A stretch of DNA of 64,000 bases, from the NCBI RefSeq assembly GCF_042219825.1, contig NZ_JBHJHQ010000010.1:124001-188000 (forward strand), written 5' to 3'. A model generated the notes under the pieces. The model was not told where the DNA came from and made no database searches. It saw only the letters and a program-made list of their open reading frames with translations. The position numbers and the translations under genes were made by a program. Source of the DNA: JBHJHP01 sp042219825 (lineage in GTDB: Bacteria > Bacteroidota > Bacteroidia > Bacteroidales > UBA5342). Within the stretch, counting starts at the first letter, position 1, and the number at the start of each line of letters is the position of its first letter. Shown here piece by piece: positions 27,285-36,907 of the stretch.

Positions 27285-27361
27285 GGTTTTTTTCATAGGT
27301 ATTGGTAATTTAGTTAATTAATGTTGTGGTAAAAAGGATGGCTCCCGCCGTCCTTTTTTTT
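27285..27361 (+). ncRNA. Putative small noncoding RNA, about 77 nt
   Basis: The interval runs from the predicted start after a near-consensus promoter to a strong intrinsic terminator. It contains no plausible reading frame and no adjacent gene fits as its target in cis: recR is divergent upstream and the next gene starts 139 bases after the terminator. The body is AU-rich and unpaired (GGTATTGGTAATTTAG), suitable for base-pairing with targets. No Rfam family could be assigned by eye. Confidence 0.55.
27331..27361 (+). terminator. Intrinsic terminator of the small RNA
   Basis: An 11-bp stem (AAAAAGGATGG with CCGTCCTTTTT, one G-T pair) has a CTCCCG loop and runs straight into nine or ten T residues. 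Confidence 0.8.
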
Positions 27362-27499
27362 ATTTACTTACTCTAAAGCTTTATTTAAGCTGCTTAACAT
27401 ATATCCAAACAGTATTTCACACGCCTTATTTTTATTTATTCTTTTTTAAGATAATTTTTATTCCTAATTTTAACACATTATTAATTAAAATCTTTCATC

Positions 27500-27937
27500 A
27501 TGAAAACTATCGTTCTCTCATTAGTCTTCATGTTTACCCTCTCTCTCGCGTACTCTCAGGATGAACCACCCAAACCCGAAAAATGGAAAGATGTAACCTG
27601 GCACGAAGTAGTTATGGTTAAATACCAGGCCGGAACATTTAAACGTGTCAATGAAATATTGGATATGTTCAAGGAAGCCGGTAAAAAGTCCATGAGTGAA
27701 GGGCCAAAAATTTATTGGATGATGTCCGGGGAATATGATGCTATGTTTATCTGGCACCTCAAAAACGGACCAGCAGATCTGGAGTGGAAGCGTACCGAAG
27801 ATGGCATTAAATGGTGGAAAGCCTTTATAGAGGTTGCAGGTTCTAAAGAAAAAGCAGAGGAACTCAATAAAGAGTACTCCTCGTATGTAACCAATTCAAC
27901 CAGTTACATATCCATGAAAGAAATGAATAAAATGTAA
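27500..27937 (+). CDS. Small secreted protein of unknown function
   Basis: This 145-residue protein has a signal peptide (MKTIVLSLVFMFTLSLAYSQ). The mature part is about 125 residues, rich in Trp, Lys and Glu, with an alternating strand/helix pattern (WHEVVMVKYQAGTFKRVNEI, then YWMMSGEYDAMFIWHL) that resembles a ferredoxin-like or dimeric alpha-beta barrel fold. No catalytic motif is recognised. It is monocistronic, followed by a bidirectional terminator shared with ettA. Confidence 0.8.
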   Translation: MKTIVLSLVFMFTLSLAYSQDEPPKPEKWKDVTWHEVVMVKYQAGTFKRVNEILDMFKEAGKKSMSEGPKIYWMMSGEYDAMFIWHLKNGPADLEWKRTEDGIKWWKAFIEVAGSKEKAEELNKEYSSYVTNSTSYISMKEMNKM

Positions 27938-27956
27938 ATGAGAATTTATTTATGAC

Positions 27957-27988
27957 AAAAAAACAGGCTTTAAAGCCTGTTTTTTTTA
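27957..27988. terminator. Bidirectional terminator between secreted-protein gene and ettA
   Basis: The palindrome ACAGGCTTTAAAGCCTGT is flanked by A-run and T-run, so it can stop transcription from both sides. The T-run overlaps the 3' end of ettA. Confidence 0.85.
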
Positions 27989-29671
27989 TTTGGTAAGTTT
28001 TTTATACTTAATGCGTTTCGGACCTTCGTCGCCCAAACGTTTTTTACGGTTGACCTCGTAATCGGAATAACCACCTTCAAAATATACAACCGACGAATTC
28101 CCTTCAAAAGCCAGAATATGTGTTGCAATACGATCCAGAAACCATCTGTCGTGAGAAATAACCACCGCACAACCGGCAAAATCCTCCAGACCTTCTTCCA
28201 GGGCACGTAAGGTATTTACATCAATATCATTGGTTGGCTCATCGAGAAGTAACACATTGGCTTCAGATTTCAGGGTCAGGGCAAGATGTAACCTGTTGCG
28301 TTCACCGCCGGATAACACACCACACTTTTTCTCCTGATCCGAACCGGTAAAGTTGAACCTGGCCAGATAAGCACGCGCATTAATCTCACGTCCACCCATG
28401 CGAATAAATTCGGCTCCACCGGAAACAACCTGAAATACAGACTTAGCCGGATCAATATCTGCATGAGCCTGATCGACATAGCCAATTTTTACCGTTTCGC
28501 CCACATTGAATGACCCCTGATCTGCTGTTTGCTGTCCCATAATCATTCTGAACAGGGTTGTTTTTCCTGCTCCATTGGGTCCTATTACACCCACAATACC
28601 ATTCGGAGGAAGGGTAAATTCCAGATTTTCGAATAACAATTTATCCCCGAAGGCCTTCGAGACGTCATGGGCCTCTATCACTTTATCACCTAGTCTCGGG
28701 CCATTGGGAATAAATATCTCTAATTTTTGTTCTTTCTCCTTAACATCCTCATTCAATAATTTATCATAGGCCGATAAACGTGCCTTAGACTTTGCCTGAC
28801 GTGCCTTAGGCGACATCCGTACCCACTCCAACTCACGTTCTAAAGTTTTACGGCGTTTACTTGCCTGCTTCTCTTCAGATTCCAGTCGCCTGGCTTTTTG
28901 TTCCAGCCAACTGCTGTAGTTTCCTTTCCATGGGATTCCTTCGCCACGGTCCAGCTCCAAAATCCAGCCAGCCACATTATCCAGAAAATAACGGTCGTGC
29001 GTAATGGCGATAACGGTACCTTCATACTGCTGTAAATGCATCTCAAGCCACTGTACTGACTCAGCATCCAAATGGTTAGTAGGCTCATCGAGTAACAGCA
29101 CATCCGGCTGCTGTAACAACAGTCGACACAAGGCCACACGACGTCGTTCACCTCCACTCAGTACCTTTACGTTTGTATCTTCGGGAGGACAACGAAGCGC
29201 ATCCATTGCTCTTTCCAGTTTGGCATCTATATTCCAGGCATCAAGTTGATCAATTTTTTCCTGCAAACGAGCCTGTTCTTTCAGAAGTTTCTCCATTTTA
29301 TCCGGATTTTCATAAACTGCCGGATCCTCAAATTTCTTATTAATCTGTTCAAAAGCCTCCAGGACATCGGTTACCTCTTTCACACCTTCTTTTACTACCT
29401 CCTTTACAGTTTTCGACTCATCCAGATGCGGTTCCTGCTCCAGATAACCTACAGAATATCCCTGAGACCACACGACCTCACCCTGATATTCCTTTTCTGC
29501 ACCGGCGATTATTTTCATCAGCGTAGATTTTCCGGATCCGTTTAATCCGATAAATCCGATCTTCGCACCGTAAAAAAACGACAGGTAGATATTATTCAGT
29601 ACTTTTTTTTGTGGCGGGAAAATTTTTGAAACCCCGACCATTGAAAAGATAACTTTCTTATCGTCTGACAT
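27986..29671 (-). CDS. ettA: Energy-dependent translational throttle protein EttA
   Basis: This ABC-F ATPase is 561 residues from ATG 29671 (MSDDKKVIFSMVGVSK); the frame extends ten codons upstream without matching the family. It has two ABC cassettes with Walker A GLNGSGKST and GPNGAGKTT, signatures LSGGERRRVAL and LSGGERNRLHL, and Walker B LLLDEPTNHLD and LLLDEPTNDID. The intervening arm-and-linker region is typical of EttA. It binds the ribosomal E site and gates entry into elongation according to ATP level. Confidence 0.94.
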   Translation of the reverse strand: MSDDKKVIFSMVGVSKIFPPQKKVLNNIYLSFFYGAKIGFIGLNGSGKSTLMKIIAGAEKEYQGEVVWSQGYSVGYLEQEPHLDESKTVKEVVKEGVKEVTDVLEAFEQINKKFEDPAVYENPDKMEKLLKEQARLQEKIDQLDAWNIDAKLERAMDALRCPPEDTNVKVLSGGERRRVALCRLLLQQPDVLLLDEPTNHLDAESVQWLEMHLQQYEGTVIAITHDRYFLDNVAGWILELDRGEGIPWKGNYSSWLEQKARRLESEEKQASKRRKTLERELEWVRMSPKARQAKSKARLSAYDKLLNEDVKEKEQKLEIFIPNGPRLGDKVIEAHDVSKAFGDKLLFENLEFTLPPNGIVGVIGPNGAGKTTLFRMIMGQQTADQGSFNVGETVKIGYVDQAHADIDPAKSVFQVVSGGAEFIRMGGREINARAYLARFNFTGSDQEKKCGVLSGGERNRLHLALTLKSEANVLLLDEPTNDIDVNTLRALEEGLEDFAGCAVVISHDRWFLDRIATHILAFEGNSSVVYFEGGYSDYEVNRKKRLGDEGPKRIKYKKLTK

Positions 29672-29825
29672 ATTCTGTATTTTGGCGCAAATGTAGTACA
29701 AAGTTATGACAGGACTAAAGCATTCATTAAGAATTCACGGGATTTTTTTGCATCAAAATGACCAACACAACAACTTCATTTTGAACCTATTGTTAATGTA
29801 ATGAATATTTTATTATATTTAAGTC

Positions 29826-31034
29826 ATGAGAAACCTTATAGTTACGATTCTACTATTTGTCCTTTATGAGGGATCCGTACAGTGCATTAACAATAAACCT
29901 GAACATATTATAAAATTTGAAATGATTGGAACAAACATCATCGTTCCTGTCAGGATTAACAGTTCTACTCCGCTCAACTTTATATTCGACACAGGCATCA
30001 GGCATACCATAATCACAGAACTTTGGCCACAGGATTCACTGGATTTACGTTATGCACGCGAAGTGGTTTTATATGGATTGGGTGACGGAGAACCATTATC
30101 TACCTACCTAAGCACACTTAACAGCATGAAAATAGAGTCTCTGAGAGTAGACACCATTTCTCTTTATGCGCTTAAACAAAATATATTTCAACTATCAAAA
30201 CACCTTGGATCAAAGATTAACGGAATGATCGGTTATGATATGATTAAAGATCACGTTGTTAAGATTGATTACATCAAAAAGCTAATGTACTTATACAATC
30301 CTGACACATTCAAAGTCCCCTCTTCTTTCAGAGAGGTACCAATTACGATTGAAGATCATAAAGCCTACATGACGGCAGATGTTACCCTGAGCGGGCAGGA
30401 GCACAAAGTTAAACTTCTTGTTGATACAGGGGCAGAACTGGCACTATGGCTCGTAAACTCGAATTTTAAACACTATGAAATACCTGAAAAATCAATTTAT
30501 ACATATATTGGCCAGGGACTGAACGGTGAAATTTTTGGTTCCGTTGCCAGAATTGATCAGGCTGAGATTGGTGGCTACCACTTTAAAAAACCAATTGTAG
30601 CATTTCCGGATTCAGTCGCTATTGAAATGATCATCTCGAGCAATGAACGGGATGGAACCATAGGTTCAGAACTGCTTCGCCGGTTTCATGTGATCATCGA
30701 TTATCCGGACTCGAGCATGTATATTAAGCGCAACTCACATTACAACCAGCGTTTTACATATAATACCACGGGTATAGAGATCGTACAGCCTTATCAGAAT
30801 TTGCCATTTTTCGAAATTGCTGAATTATGGGACAAGTCCCCTGCTGCCGATGCCGGTCTTAAAGTAGGCGACAAAATAGAAAGTATCGACGGACAGTCCG
30901 TATCCAACTTATCGCTGATACAGGTTAAGGACATGCTTCGCAAACCTTCAGGCAAAATCAAACTTGCTGTTACCCGTCAGGTTGGAGAAGAACTTGTACG
31001 CGAAAAAATAAAATTTAAGTTATTTAAACTATAG
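29826..31034 (+). CDS. Retropepsin-like aspartyl protease with C-terminal PDZ domain
   Basis: This 402-residue protein has an N-terminal signal peptide (to about residue 20). Two aspartyl-protease half sites are FIFDTGIRHT (around residue 55) and LLVDTGAELALW (around 200), the second being the better DTG motif. A PDZ domain at about 325-402 (SPAADAGLKVGDKIESIDG) follows. It is probably periplasmic or surface exposed and may trim secreted proteins. A TAnnTTTG-like box lies so close to the ATG (29814-29821) that the mRNA may be nearly leaderless. Confidence 0.88.
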   Translation: MRNLIVTILLFVLYEGSVQCINNKPEHIIKFEMIGTNIIVPVRINSSTPLNFIFDTGIRHTIITELWPQDSLDLRYAREVVLYGLGDGEPLSTYLSTLNSMKIESLRVDTISLYALKQNIFQLSKHLGSKINGMIGYDMIKDHVVKIDYIKKLMYLYNPDTFKVPSSFREVPITIEDHKAYMTADVTLSGQEHKVKLLVDTGAELALWLVNSNFKHYEIPEKSIYTYIGQGLNGEIFGSVARIDQAEIGGYHFKKPIVAFPDSVAIEMIISSNERDGTIGSELLRRFHVIIDYPDSSMYIKRNSHYNQRFTYNTTGIEIVQPYQNLPFFEIAELWDKSPAADAGLKVGDKIESIDGQSVSNLSLIQVKDMLRKPSGKIKLAVTRQVGEELVREKIKFKLFKL

Positions 31035-31040
31035 TATCAG

Positions 31041-31200
31041 GTATCAAGACACAAGATTTAAGATATAAGACTTAAGATACAGCTTAGTACGTTTTTTTGT
31101 ATTGCAAGTCTTCCGCCCTCATACAAAATGCCTGACGCCACCTCAAAAGAAGGACAATCCTTTTTATCTTGTGTCTTAAGTCTTATATCTTTTATCTTTT
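31041..31200. repeat. Inverted repeat of the GACACAAGA family between convergent genes
   Basis: A perfect 17-base stem is formed by 31061-31077 (AGATATAAGACTTAAGA) and 31174-31190, inside longer arms made of AAGACACAAGA-type words. It fills the gap between two convergent genes and may serve as a bulky terminator. Related words occur at 3307, 3547, about 18650 and 40370-40440. Confidence 0.7.
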
Positions 31201-32473
31201 AAAGATCAAACCCCAGGTCTTTGCGGTAGTATTTCCCCTGGAAATTTATTTTCCCGGCATTCTTATAGGATGCTGCAAGTGCAGACTTCATATCTGTTCC
31301 ATAGGAGCTAACGGCTATCACCCGACCACCGTTTGTAACCACCTTATCTCCAACAAATTTTGTTCCGGCATGGAAAACAACGCTTTCCTCAACATCGTCA
31401 ATTCCTGAAATCTCATCCCCTTTATTATAAGCTTCGGGGTAACCACCGGCGACCATCATCACAGTTACTGCTGTACGCTCATCAAATTCCAGTTCTCTCC
31501 CTCCAAGATTACCTTCAGCGACACCCTGCAGCAGTTCCACAAAATCGGATTTAATGCGCAGCATTACGGCTTCAGTTTCGGGGTCACCCATACGAACATT
31601 ATATTCAATAACTTTCGGCTCGCCATCGCAGTTAATAAGCCCTAAAAAGATAAAACCCCTGTACGAAATATTATCTTTTTTCAACCCTTCAACGGTAGGC
31701 TTCACAATTTGGTCTTCTATTTTTGCCATGAATGCTTTGTCGGCAAACGGAACAGGCGAGATAGCTCCCATACCACCGGTGTTCAGCCCGGTGTCACCTT
31801 CGCCAATGCGTTTATAATCCTTGGCTTCCGGCAGAATTTTATACGATTCCCCATCTGTCATTACAAACACGGATAGTTCAACACCCGACAAAAACTCTTC
31901 GATGACAACGGTAGAACTGGCATCACCGAATTTACCTGACAACATTTCTTCAAGTTCCTGCGTGGCCTCCTCCAGATAATTCAGGATCAAAACACCTTTG
32001 CCGGCAGCCAAACCATCTGCTTTTAAGACATAGGGTGCCTTAAGTGTTTTCAAAAATGCCACGCCATCATTCAGCGTTTCTTTGGTAAAACTTTTATATG
32101 CAGCAGTTGGAATATTGTGCCGTATCATAAATTCTTTGGCAAACTCCTTACTGCCTTCCAAAGTAGCACCCGTTGTTCCGGGACCAACAATACCAATGGA
32201 TTTCAGGTCATTGTCCGATGCAAAAAAATCGGCAATACCGTCTACTAAAGGAGCTTCGGGTCCAACCACAACCAAATTAATATTTCTAGTCAGAACCAGT
32301 TCTTTAATGCCGGCAAAATCATTCATCTGCATGGATACATTCGTACCAACTTCTGATGTTCCGGCATTACCCGGTAAGATATAAAGCTCGTCAGTTTTAT
32401 CACTCTGACTGATCTTCCATGCCATCGCATGTTCTCTTCCTCCTGAACCTAACAATAAAATATTTATTCCCAT
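31199..32473 (-). CDS. purD: Phosphoribosylamine-glycine ligase
   Basis: This 424-residue ATP-grasp enzyme does the second step of purine synthesis. Features: NILLLGSGGREHAMAW N-terminal fold, VVVGPEAPLVDGI, the ATP-grasp segment APYVLKADGLAAGKGVLIL, and EYNVRMGDPETEAVM. Start ATG 32473 gives the normal family N-terminus. It is separated from the downstream-of-start deacetylase gene by three bases, so both lie in one transcript beginning upstream with gmhA or DUF2723. Confidence 0.96.
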   Translation of the reverse strand: MGINILLLGSGGREHAMAWKISQSDKTDELYILPGNAGTSEVGTNVSMQMNDFAGIKELVLTRNINLVVVGPEAPLVDGIADFFASDNDLKSIGIVGPGTTGATLEGSKEFAKEFMIRHNIPTAAYKSFTKETLNDGVAFLKTLKAPYVLKADGLAAGKGVLILNYLEEATQELEEMLSGKFGDASSTVVIEEFLSGVELSVFVMTDGESYKILPEAKDYKRIGEGDTGLNTGGMGAISPVPFADKAFMAKIEDQIVKPTVEGLKKDNISYRGFIFLGLINCDGEPKVIEYNVRMGDPETEAVMLRIKSDFVELLQGVAEGNLGGRELEFDERTAVTVMMVAGGYPEAYNKGDEISGIDDVEESVVFHAGTKFVGDKVVTNGGRVIAVSSYGTDMKSALAASYKNAGKINFQGKYYRKDLGFDL

Positions 32474-32476
32474 TGC

Positions 32477-33091
32477 TTATATAAGTGTTTTAAATTTCCA
32501 TCCCTGATCTAACAGATATTCGATGGAGAGCGGCAGGGCTTCCATCAAATTTTTTTGCGCTTTTAACGAATCGTGAAATACTATGATTGAACCTGGCCTT
32601 GTTTTACGCTTCACCGTATCAAAACACTGTTGTCCGGTTCTGTCTTTATCATAGTCCGCCGGTAACACATCCCACATTACAACTTTGAATTTATGAGCAT
32701 GTAGCCATTGGATCATCGACCTGTTGATCTGTCCATGTGGCGGACGAAACAGAGAGCTTTTATTGGTTAGTGCTGCGTCTTGAATATTCTTTCTGTATAT
32801 ACCCGGCTCTGTTTTATACAGCTTCAAATGGTTATATGTATGATTTCCCACTGAATGGCCACATTCCTGAAGCTTCTGAAATAACTCCGGATATTTTGCC
32901 ACATTCTCTCCAACACAAAAAAAGGTAGCCTTTACATCATACTGATCCAGAACATCCAACACCCAAGGTGTTACTTCTGGAACCGGACCATCGTCAAATG
33001 TCAGATAAACCTCCTTATCCGCTGTATTTACCCTCCACAACAAAGATGGAGTTACCCATTGCAATAATAATGGTGACCTCTCAATCAGCAT
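32477..33091 (-). CDS. Polysaccharide deacetylase (NodB homology)
   Basis: This 204-residue carbohydrate esterase family 4 protein starts at ATG 33091. Metal and catalytic motifs are intact: TFDDGP (motif 1), HTYNH (motif 2), RPPHGQ (motif 3), WDVLPADYD (motif 4) and IVFHDS (motif 5). It removes N-acetyl groups from glycans, possibly peptidoglycan or a surface polysaccharide. No N-terminal signal or anchor is evident, so cellular location is unclear. It sits between purD and the DUF2723 gene in a tight operon. Confidence 0.9.
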   Translation of the reverse strand: MLIERSPLLLQWVTPSLLWRVNTADKEVYLTFDDGPVPEVTPWVLDVLDQYDVKATFFCVGENVAKYPELFQKLQECGHSVGNHTYNHLKLYKTEPGIYRKNIQDAALTNKSSLFRPPHGQINRSMIQWLHAHKFKVVMWDVLPADYDKDRTGQQCFDTVKRKTRPGSIIVFHDSLKAQKNLMEALPLSIEYLLDQGWKFKTLI

Positions 33092-33097
33092 CAAAAA

Positions 33098-36000
33098 TTA
33101 ATCCATTGACTCTAACTGCCCGTAATATACCTTAAATGCATCTTCTGCTTTTTTAGCCAGATCAGTTTTATTGTTACGGTCAGCAATAATGTAAATCTGT
33201 CTGATCACACCAAGTTCCTGCTGAATATCCCGTAGCAGTTCCCTCTTGAATTTCGGCTGCATTGACAAATAATAGTCCAACGTTTCGATAGAACGATCAA
33301 AAACTTCGTTCAGCACATAAACAGCGTCATCATCCAAACCTGCTTTCATCATCATTTCAGCGTACGGCATCGAGTACATATTATGAGGAACATTTTCTTC
33401 AGGCAACACCTCTTTGGCTTTTAGCAGAACTTCCTGAGCCTTTTCTTTATCACCTTCCTTTAACAGGTCACCGGCCAAACGCGTAAAATTATTCCGGTAA
33501 TTATAACACATCCTCAGAATGGTCTGATCCATCCATATTCCTGGTGTATCAACACCTCCCCACTTGAATTTATTCATCATGTTATCGTACATGATATCTG
33601 TTGCCACACGTCCCTGAATATCATCTTTGCTATTGGTGACAGGAACTACACGATAAGCCAGCCCTTCAACCTGGAAATGGTCATTCATATCAATATAGTT
33701 TTCGTCGGGAACGGTAACTGCAAAGTAAACCGGACGCTGCCATTGATTGGTAGCCAGAATGTCGAGCACCATTATTGAGTTTTTACCAACATATCGGCTG
33801 ATACCACTCAGATCAACGATAAATTCCTTATCAATGCGATTGGCATCCTGAGGACGGACAGTTCCGTTATCAACGACATAAGCTGAATCCACCGGAATAG
33901 AAAATTTGGTTCCCGGGAAATAATCATATCCTGATCTGCTTTCTTTGGTTTCAGAATTATTGCTTCCAACAAATTCAATCGCCCGTTTTAAATCTATGAC
34001 CTTATCCTTATTATGCACTTTATCTATCAGAGCCAGGTTACGCTGTCCTTCCCTGGTTTGATCTGCATCAAGTGTAAATTTCACCGGATTGGAATCATAA
34101 GCCCGTTTCCTCATCTGATCTATATACCAACCTGTCTGCAGATAACTCAGGTTACACACACGCACATCGGTCCTTGTACCTTCAACCTCCTGCACATACC
34201 ATAAGGGGAATGTATCGTTATCACCGTTGGTAAACAGCACAGCCTCCTTATCTGTAGACTGCAGATAATTCCACGCAAAATCTCTGGCTGCATAGCGACC
34301 AGAACGGTCATGATCGTTCCAGTTTTCTGCTCCCATGATGGATGGAATAGCCAGACCTGCAATGGTTGCAATAGCTCCCGCAGCAGGTGAACCTGTTAAT
34401 TTTTTAAGCATATCCCATATAAAGAGCACACCAATACCAATCCATATGCTGAAAGCATAGAACGAACCGGCATAGGCATAATCACGCTCCCTGGGCTGAT
34501 AGGGATACTGGTTCAGATAAATTACAATGGCAATACCCGTCAGTATGAACAGCATTGCCACAACGGCAAAATTTTCAAATCCTTTGGTATTCTTTTTATT
34601 CTTATCACTTCCAAACAACTGGAAAGCAATGCCAAATAATCCAAGAAGTAAGGGAAGCATATAATATTCATTACGTGCCTTATCGTTCTTCATGTATTCA
34701 GGCAGTTTTTCCTGATTCCCCACGCGTGGATTATCTATAAAGTTAATTCCTGATACCCAGTTACCCTCCTGTGAGCCTCCGTTACCCTGAATTTCATTCT
34801 GACGACCGGCAAAATTCCACATAAAATAACGCCAGTACATGTGCCCCAGTTGATAACGGAACAAAAATCGCAGATTTTCAGTGAAGGTAGGCTTGACATG
34901 CATCTTACCGTCACGCCCTTTCATTTTAATACCTTTAATCTTTGCCCACGATTTATATGCACTGATGTGACTTGGCTGATTTGACCACATTCGGGGAAAT
35001 ACGCCCTCGAATGTAGGATCGTATACGTATTGTAATTTGTGGTCAATTATTTCGTAACGTCCGTTAATCTGATCGCGAACGGCTGAAGTCTGTTTGGTAT
35101 CAATAATCGGAGTATCGTAATATTGTCCGTAAACCAGGGGACGATCTCCATACTGTTCCCTGTTAAGATACGAAAGAAGGGAAAACGCATCGTTCGGATC
35201 ATTCTGGTTCATTGGAGGATTGGCATTACTACGGATTAACACCATGGCAAAAGCCGAATAACCAATGATAATCACCGCCAAAAATGTCAGGATTGTATTC
35301 CACAATACCTTCACTTTTATATAAGTATAATATATACCATAAGCCAGACCGGCTGCCAGCAGAATTATAAAGAAAATCATTCCGCTATGGTACGGCAAAC
35401 CTATACCGTTTACAAAAATCAGTTCAAAGACAGATGCCAGCTTCACGATACCCGGTATGATACCGTACATGATAATCATAAGCACGAAAAAGGAAATAAC
35501 CAGAGCCAGGAGTGTTCCCTTTATGGTTGGCGTATACTTCTTGAAATAGTAAACCAGAATAATGGCCGGTATTGCCAGGAGGTTTAACAGGTGAACGCCA
35601 ACAGACAGACCGATTAAAAACCCAATGAGAATTATCCAACGGTTGGCAAATGGTTTATCTGCTTCGTTTTCCCATTTCAGAATTGCCCAGAAAACCACAG
35701 CGGTAAACAGGGATGACATGGCATAAACCTCTCCCTCAACAGCTGAAAACCAGAAGGTATCTGAAAATGTGTACGCCAGTGATCCAACAAGTCCGGCTCC
35801 CAGAACTGCAATACTCTGTCCCGCTGTAATTTCGGATCCATTATCAACGATAAGCTTTTTAGCCAGATGTGTGATAGTCCAAAACAGGAATAATATGGTA
35901 AATGCGCTGGCCAGTGCTGACATGGAGTTCATCATCACGGCTACTTTGGACGGATCCGGAGCAAAAAGCGTAAAGATTCTTCCAATCATCATAAATACAG

Positions 36001-36163
36001 GTGCTCCTGGAGGATGACCCACAAGCAACTTATATGACGATGCAATAAATTCACCACAGTCCCAGAAACTGGCTGTAGGTTCTACTGTTGACAAATAAGT
36101 AAAAGCTGCAACGGCAAATGCGCCCCAGCCTAAACCAATGTTCCAGATTTTATAATTCTTCAT
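33098..36163 (-). CDS. DUF2723 membrane protein, TMEM260-like protein O-mannosyltransferase family
   Basis: This 1021-residue protein starts at ATG 36163 (MKNYKIWNIGLG). The N-terminal half has about a dozen membrane helices and the family signature TASFWDCGEFI followed by GHPPGAP, a GT-C fold loop with acidic catalytic candidate. Helices near residue 500-620 are followed by a soluble region with the NGDNDTFPLWYVQEVEG motif and a TPR-like C-terminus. The human homologue TMEM260 is a protein O-mannosyltransferase, and Bacteroidota have general protein O-glycosylation, so a role in glycosylating exported proteins is plausible but inferred. It follows gmhA by 23 bases. Confidence 0.88.
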   Translation of the reverse strand: MKNYKIWNIGLGWGAFAVAAFTYLSTVEPTASFWDCGEFIASSYKLLVGHPPGAPVFMMIGRIFTLFAPDPSKVAVMMNSMSALASAFTILFLFWTITHLAKKLIVDNGSEITAGQSIAVLGAGLVGSLAYTFSDTFWFSAVEGEVYAMSSLFTAVVFWAILKWENEADKPFANRWIILIGFLIGLSVGVHLLNLLAIPAIILVYYFKKYTPTIKGTLLALVISFFVLMIIMYGIIPGIVKLASVFELIFVNGIGLPYHSGMIFFIILLAAGLAYGIYYTYIKVKVLWNTILTFLAVIIIGYSAFAMVLIRSNANPPMNQNDPNDAFSLLSYLNREQYGDRPLVYGQYYDTPIIDTKQTSAVRDQINGRYEIIDHKLQYVYDPTFEGVFPRMWSNQPSHISAYKSWAKIKGIKMKGRDGKMHVKPTFTENLRFLFRYQLGHMYWRYFMWNFAGRQNEIQGNGGSQEGNWVSGINFIDNPRVGNQEKLPEYMKNDKARNEYYMLPLLLGLFGIAFQLFGSDKNKKNTKGFENFAVVAMLFILTGIAIVIYLNQYPYQPRERDYAYAGSFYAFSIWIGIGVLFIWDMLKKLTGSPAAGAIATIAGLAIPSIMGAENWNDHDRSGRYAARDFAWNYLQSTDKEAVLFTNGDNDTFPLWYVQEVEGTRTDVRVCNLSYLQTGWYIDQMRKRAYDSNPVKFTLDADQTREGQRNLALIDKVHNKDKVIDLKRAIEFVGSNNSETKESRSGYDYFPGTKFSIPVDSAYVVDNGTVRPQDANRIDKEFIVDLSGISRYVGKNSIMVLDILATNQWQRPVYFAVTVPDENYIDMNDHFQVEGLAYRVVPVTNSKDDIQGRVATDIMYDNMMNKFKWGGVDTPGIWMDQTILRMCYNYRNNFTRLAGDLLKEGDKEKAQEVLLKAKEVLPEENVPHNMYSMPYAEMMMKAGLDDDAVYVLNEVFDRSIETLDYYLSMQPKFKRELLRDIQQELGVIRQIYIIADRNNKTDLAKKAEDAFKVYYGQLESMD

Positions 36164-36186
36164 CTCTCTAGGATTTTCTGAACATC

Positions 36187-36774
36187 TCACTCCTGACCAA
36201 CGCCGAGCTTTGTCTCGACATAATCGATGAGTGTATGAATTATTTTAATATGTATTTCCTGAATTCTGTCGGACCACCCCAAATGATCCACCCGGATCTC
36301 CACATCACAAATACCGGCCAGTTCCCCTCCACCTTTTCCTGTAAGACCAATGATCTTCATGCCTTTGGCTTTGGCTGCTTTAGCTGCATTTAAAATATTT
36401 GGAGAATTTCCGCTTGTGCTCAAGGCCAGTAAAACATCACCATTGCTACCAAACGCATCCACATAACGCGAAAATATGGCATCGTAACCGTAATCGTTGG
36501 CCGCACAGGTAATATGCGACGCATCAGCCATTGCAAACGCAGGCAATGCCTCCCTGTTTCTCCGGAAACGACCAGTCATTTCTTCTGCAAAATGCATGGA
36601 ATCACACATAGAACCTCCATTTCCACACGACAAAACCTTATTGCCATTCTGAATGGATTCTGCGATGATCTCACCTGCATTTAATATGGATTCAAAATTT
36701 TTAGGTTCTGAAATAAAATTGTTTAACACCTTCTGCGCTTCAACAAAATTATTTCGGATAATCTCAATCGACAT
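36187..36774 (-). CDS. gmhA: Phosphoheptose isomerase-like SIS protein
   Basis: This 195-residue protein starts at ATG 36774 (MSIEIIRNNF), which gives the standard length. It has a single SIS domain with GmhA motifs NGGSMCDSMHFAEEMTGRFR and LALSTSGNSPNILNAAKAAK, and a late HIKIIHTLID containing the catalytic His. It converts sedoheptulose-7-phosphate to D-glycero-manno-heptose-7-phosphate for LPS core or glycoprotein heptose. It probably leads the operon with the DUF2723, deacetylase and purD genes. Confidence 0.9.
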   Translation of the reverse strand: MSIEIIRNNFVEAQKVLNNFISEPKNFESILNAGEIIAESIQNGNKVLSCGNGGSMCDSMHFAEEMTGRFRRNREALPAFAMADASHITCAANDYGYDAIFSRYVDAFGSNGDVLLALSTSGNSPNILNAAKAAKAKGMKIIGLTGKGGGELAGICDVEIRVDHLGWSDRIQEIHIKIIHTLIDYVETKLGVGQE

Positions 36775-36907
36775 TTCTGATGTTTCTAAAAACCGGTTAA
36801 TTAATACAGCCTTTTTTGCAATGCAACAAAAGTACAATAAAAATATAATTTTGGTACTTTTGAGGGCTAAAGCTCGACTTTTATTGCAGATTTTAGATTA
36901 TTTAACC

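Noticed and set aside
36653..36907. N-terminal extension of the small LysO gene
   Set aside because: It is antisense to the start of gmhA and encodes no helices typical of the family.
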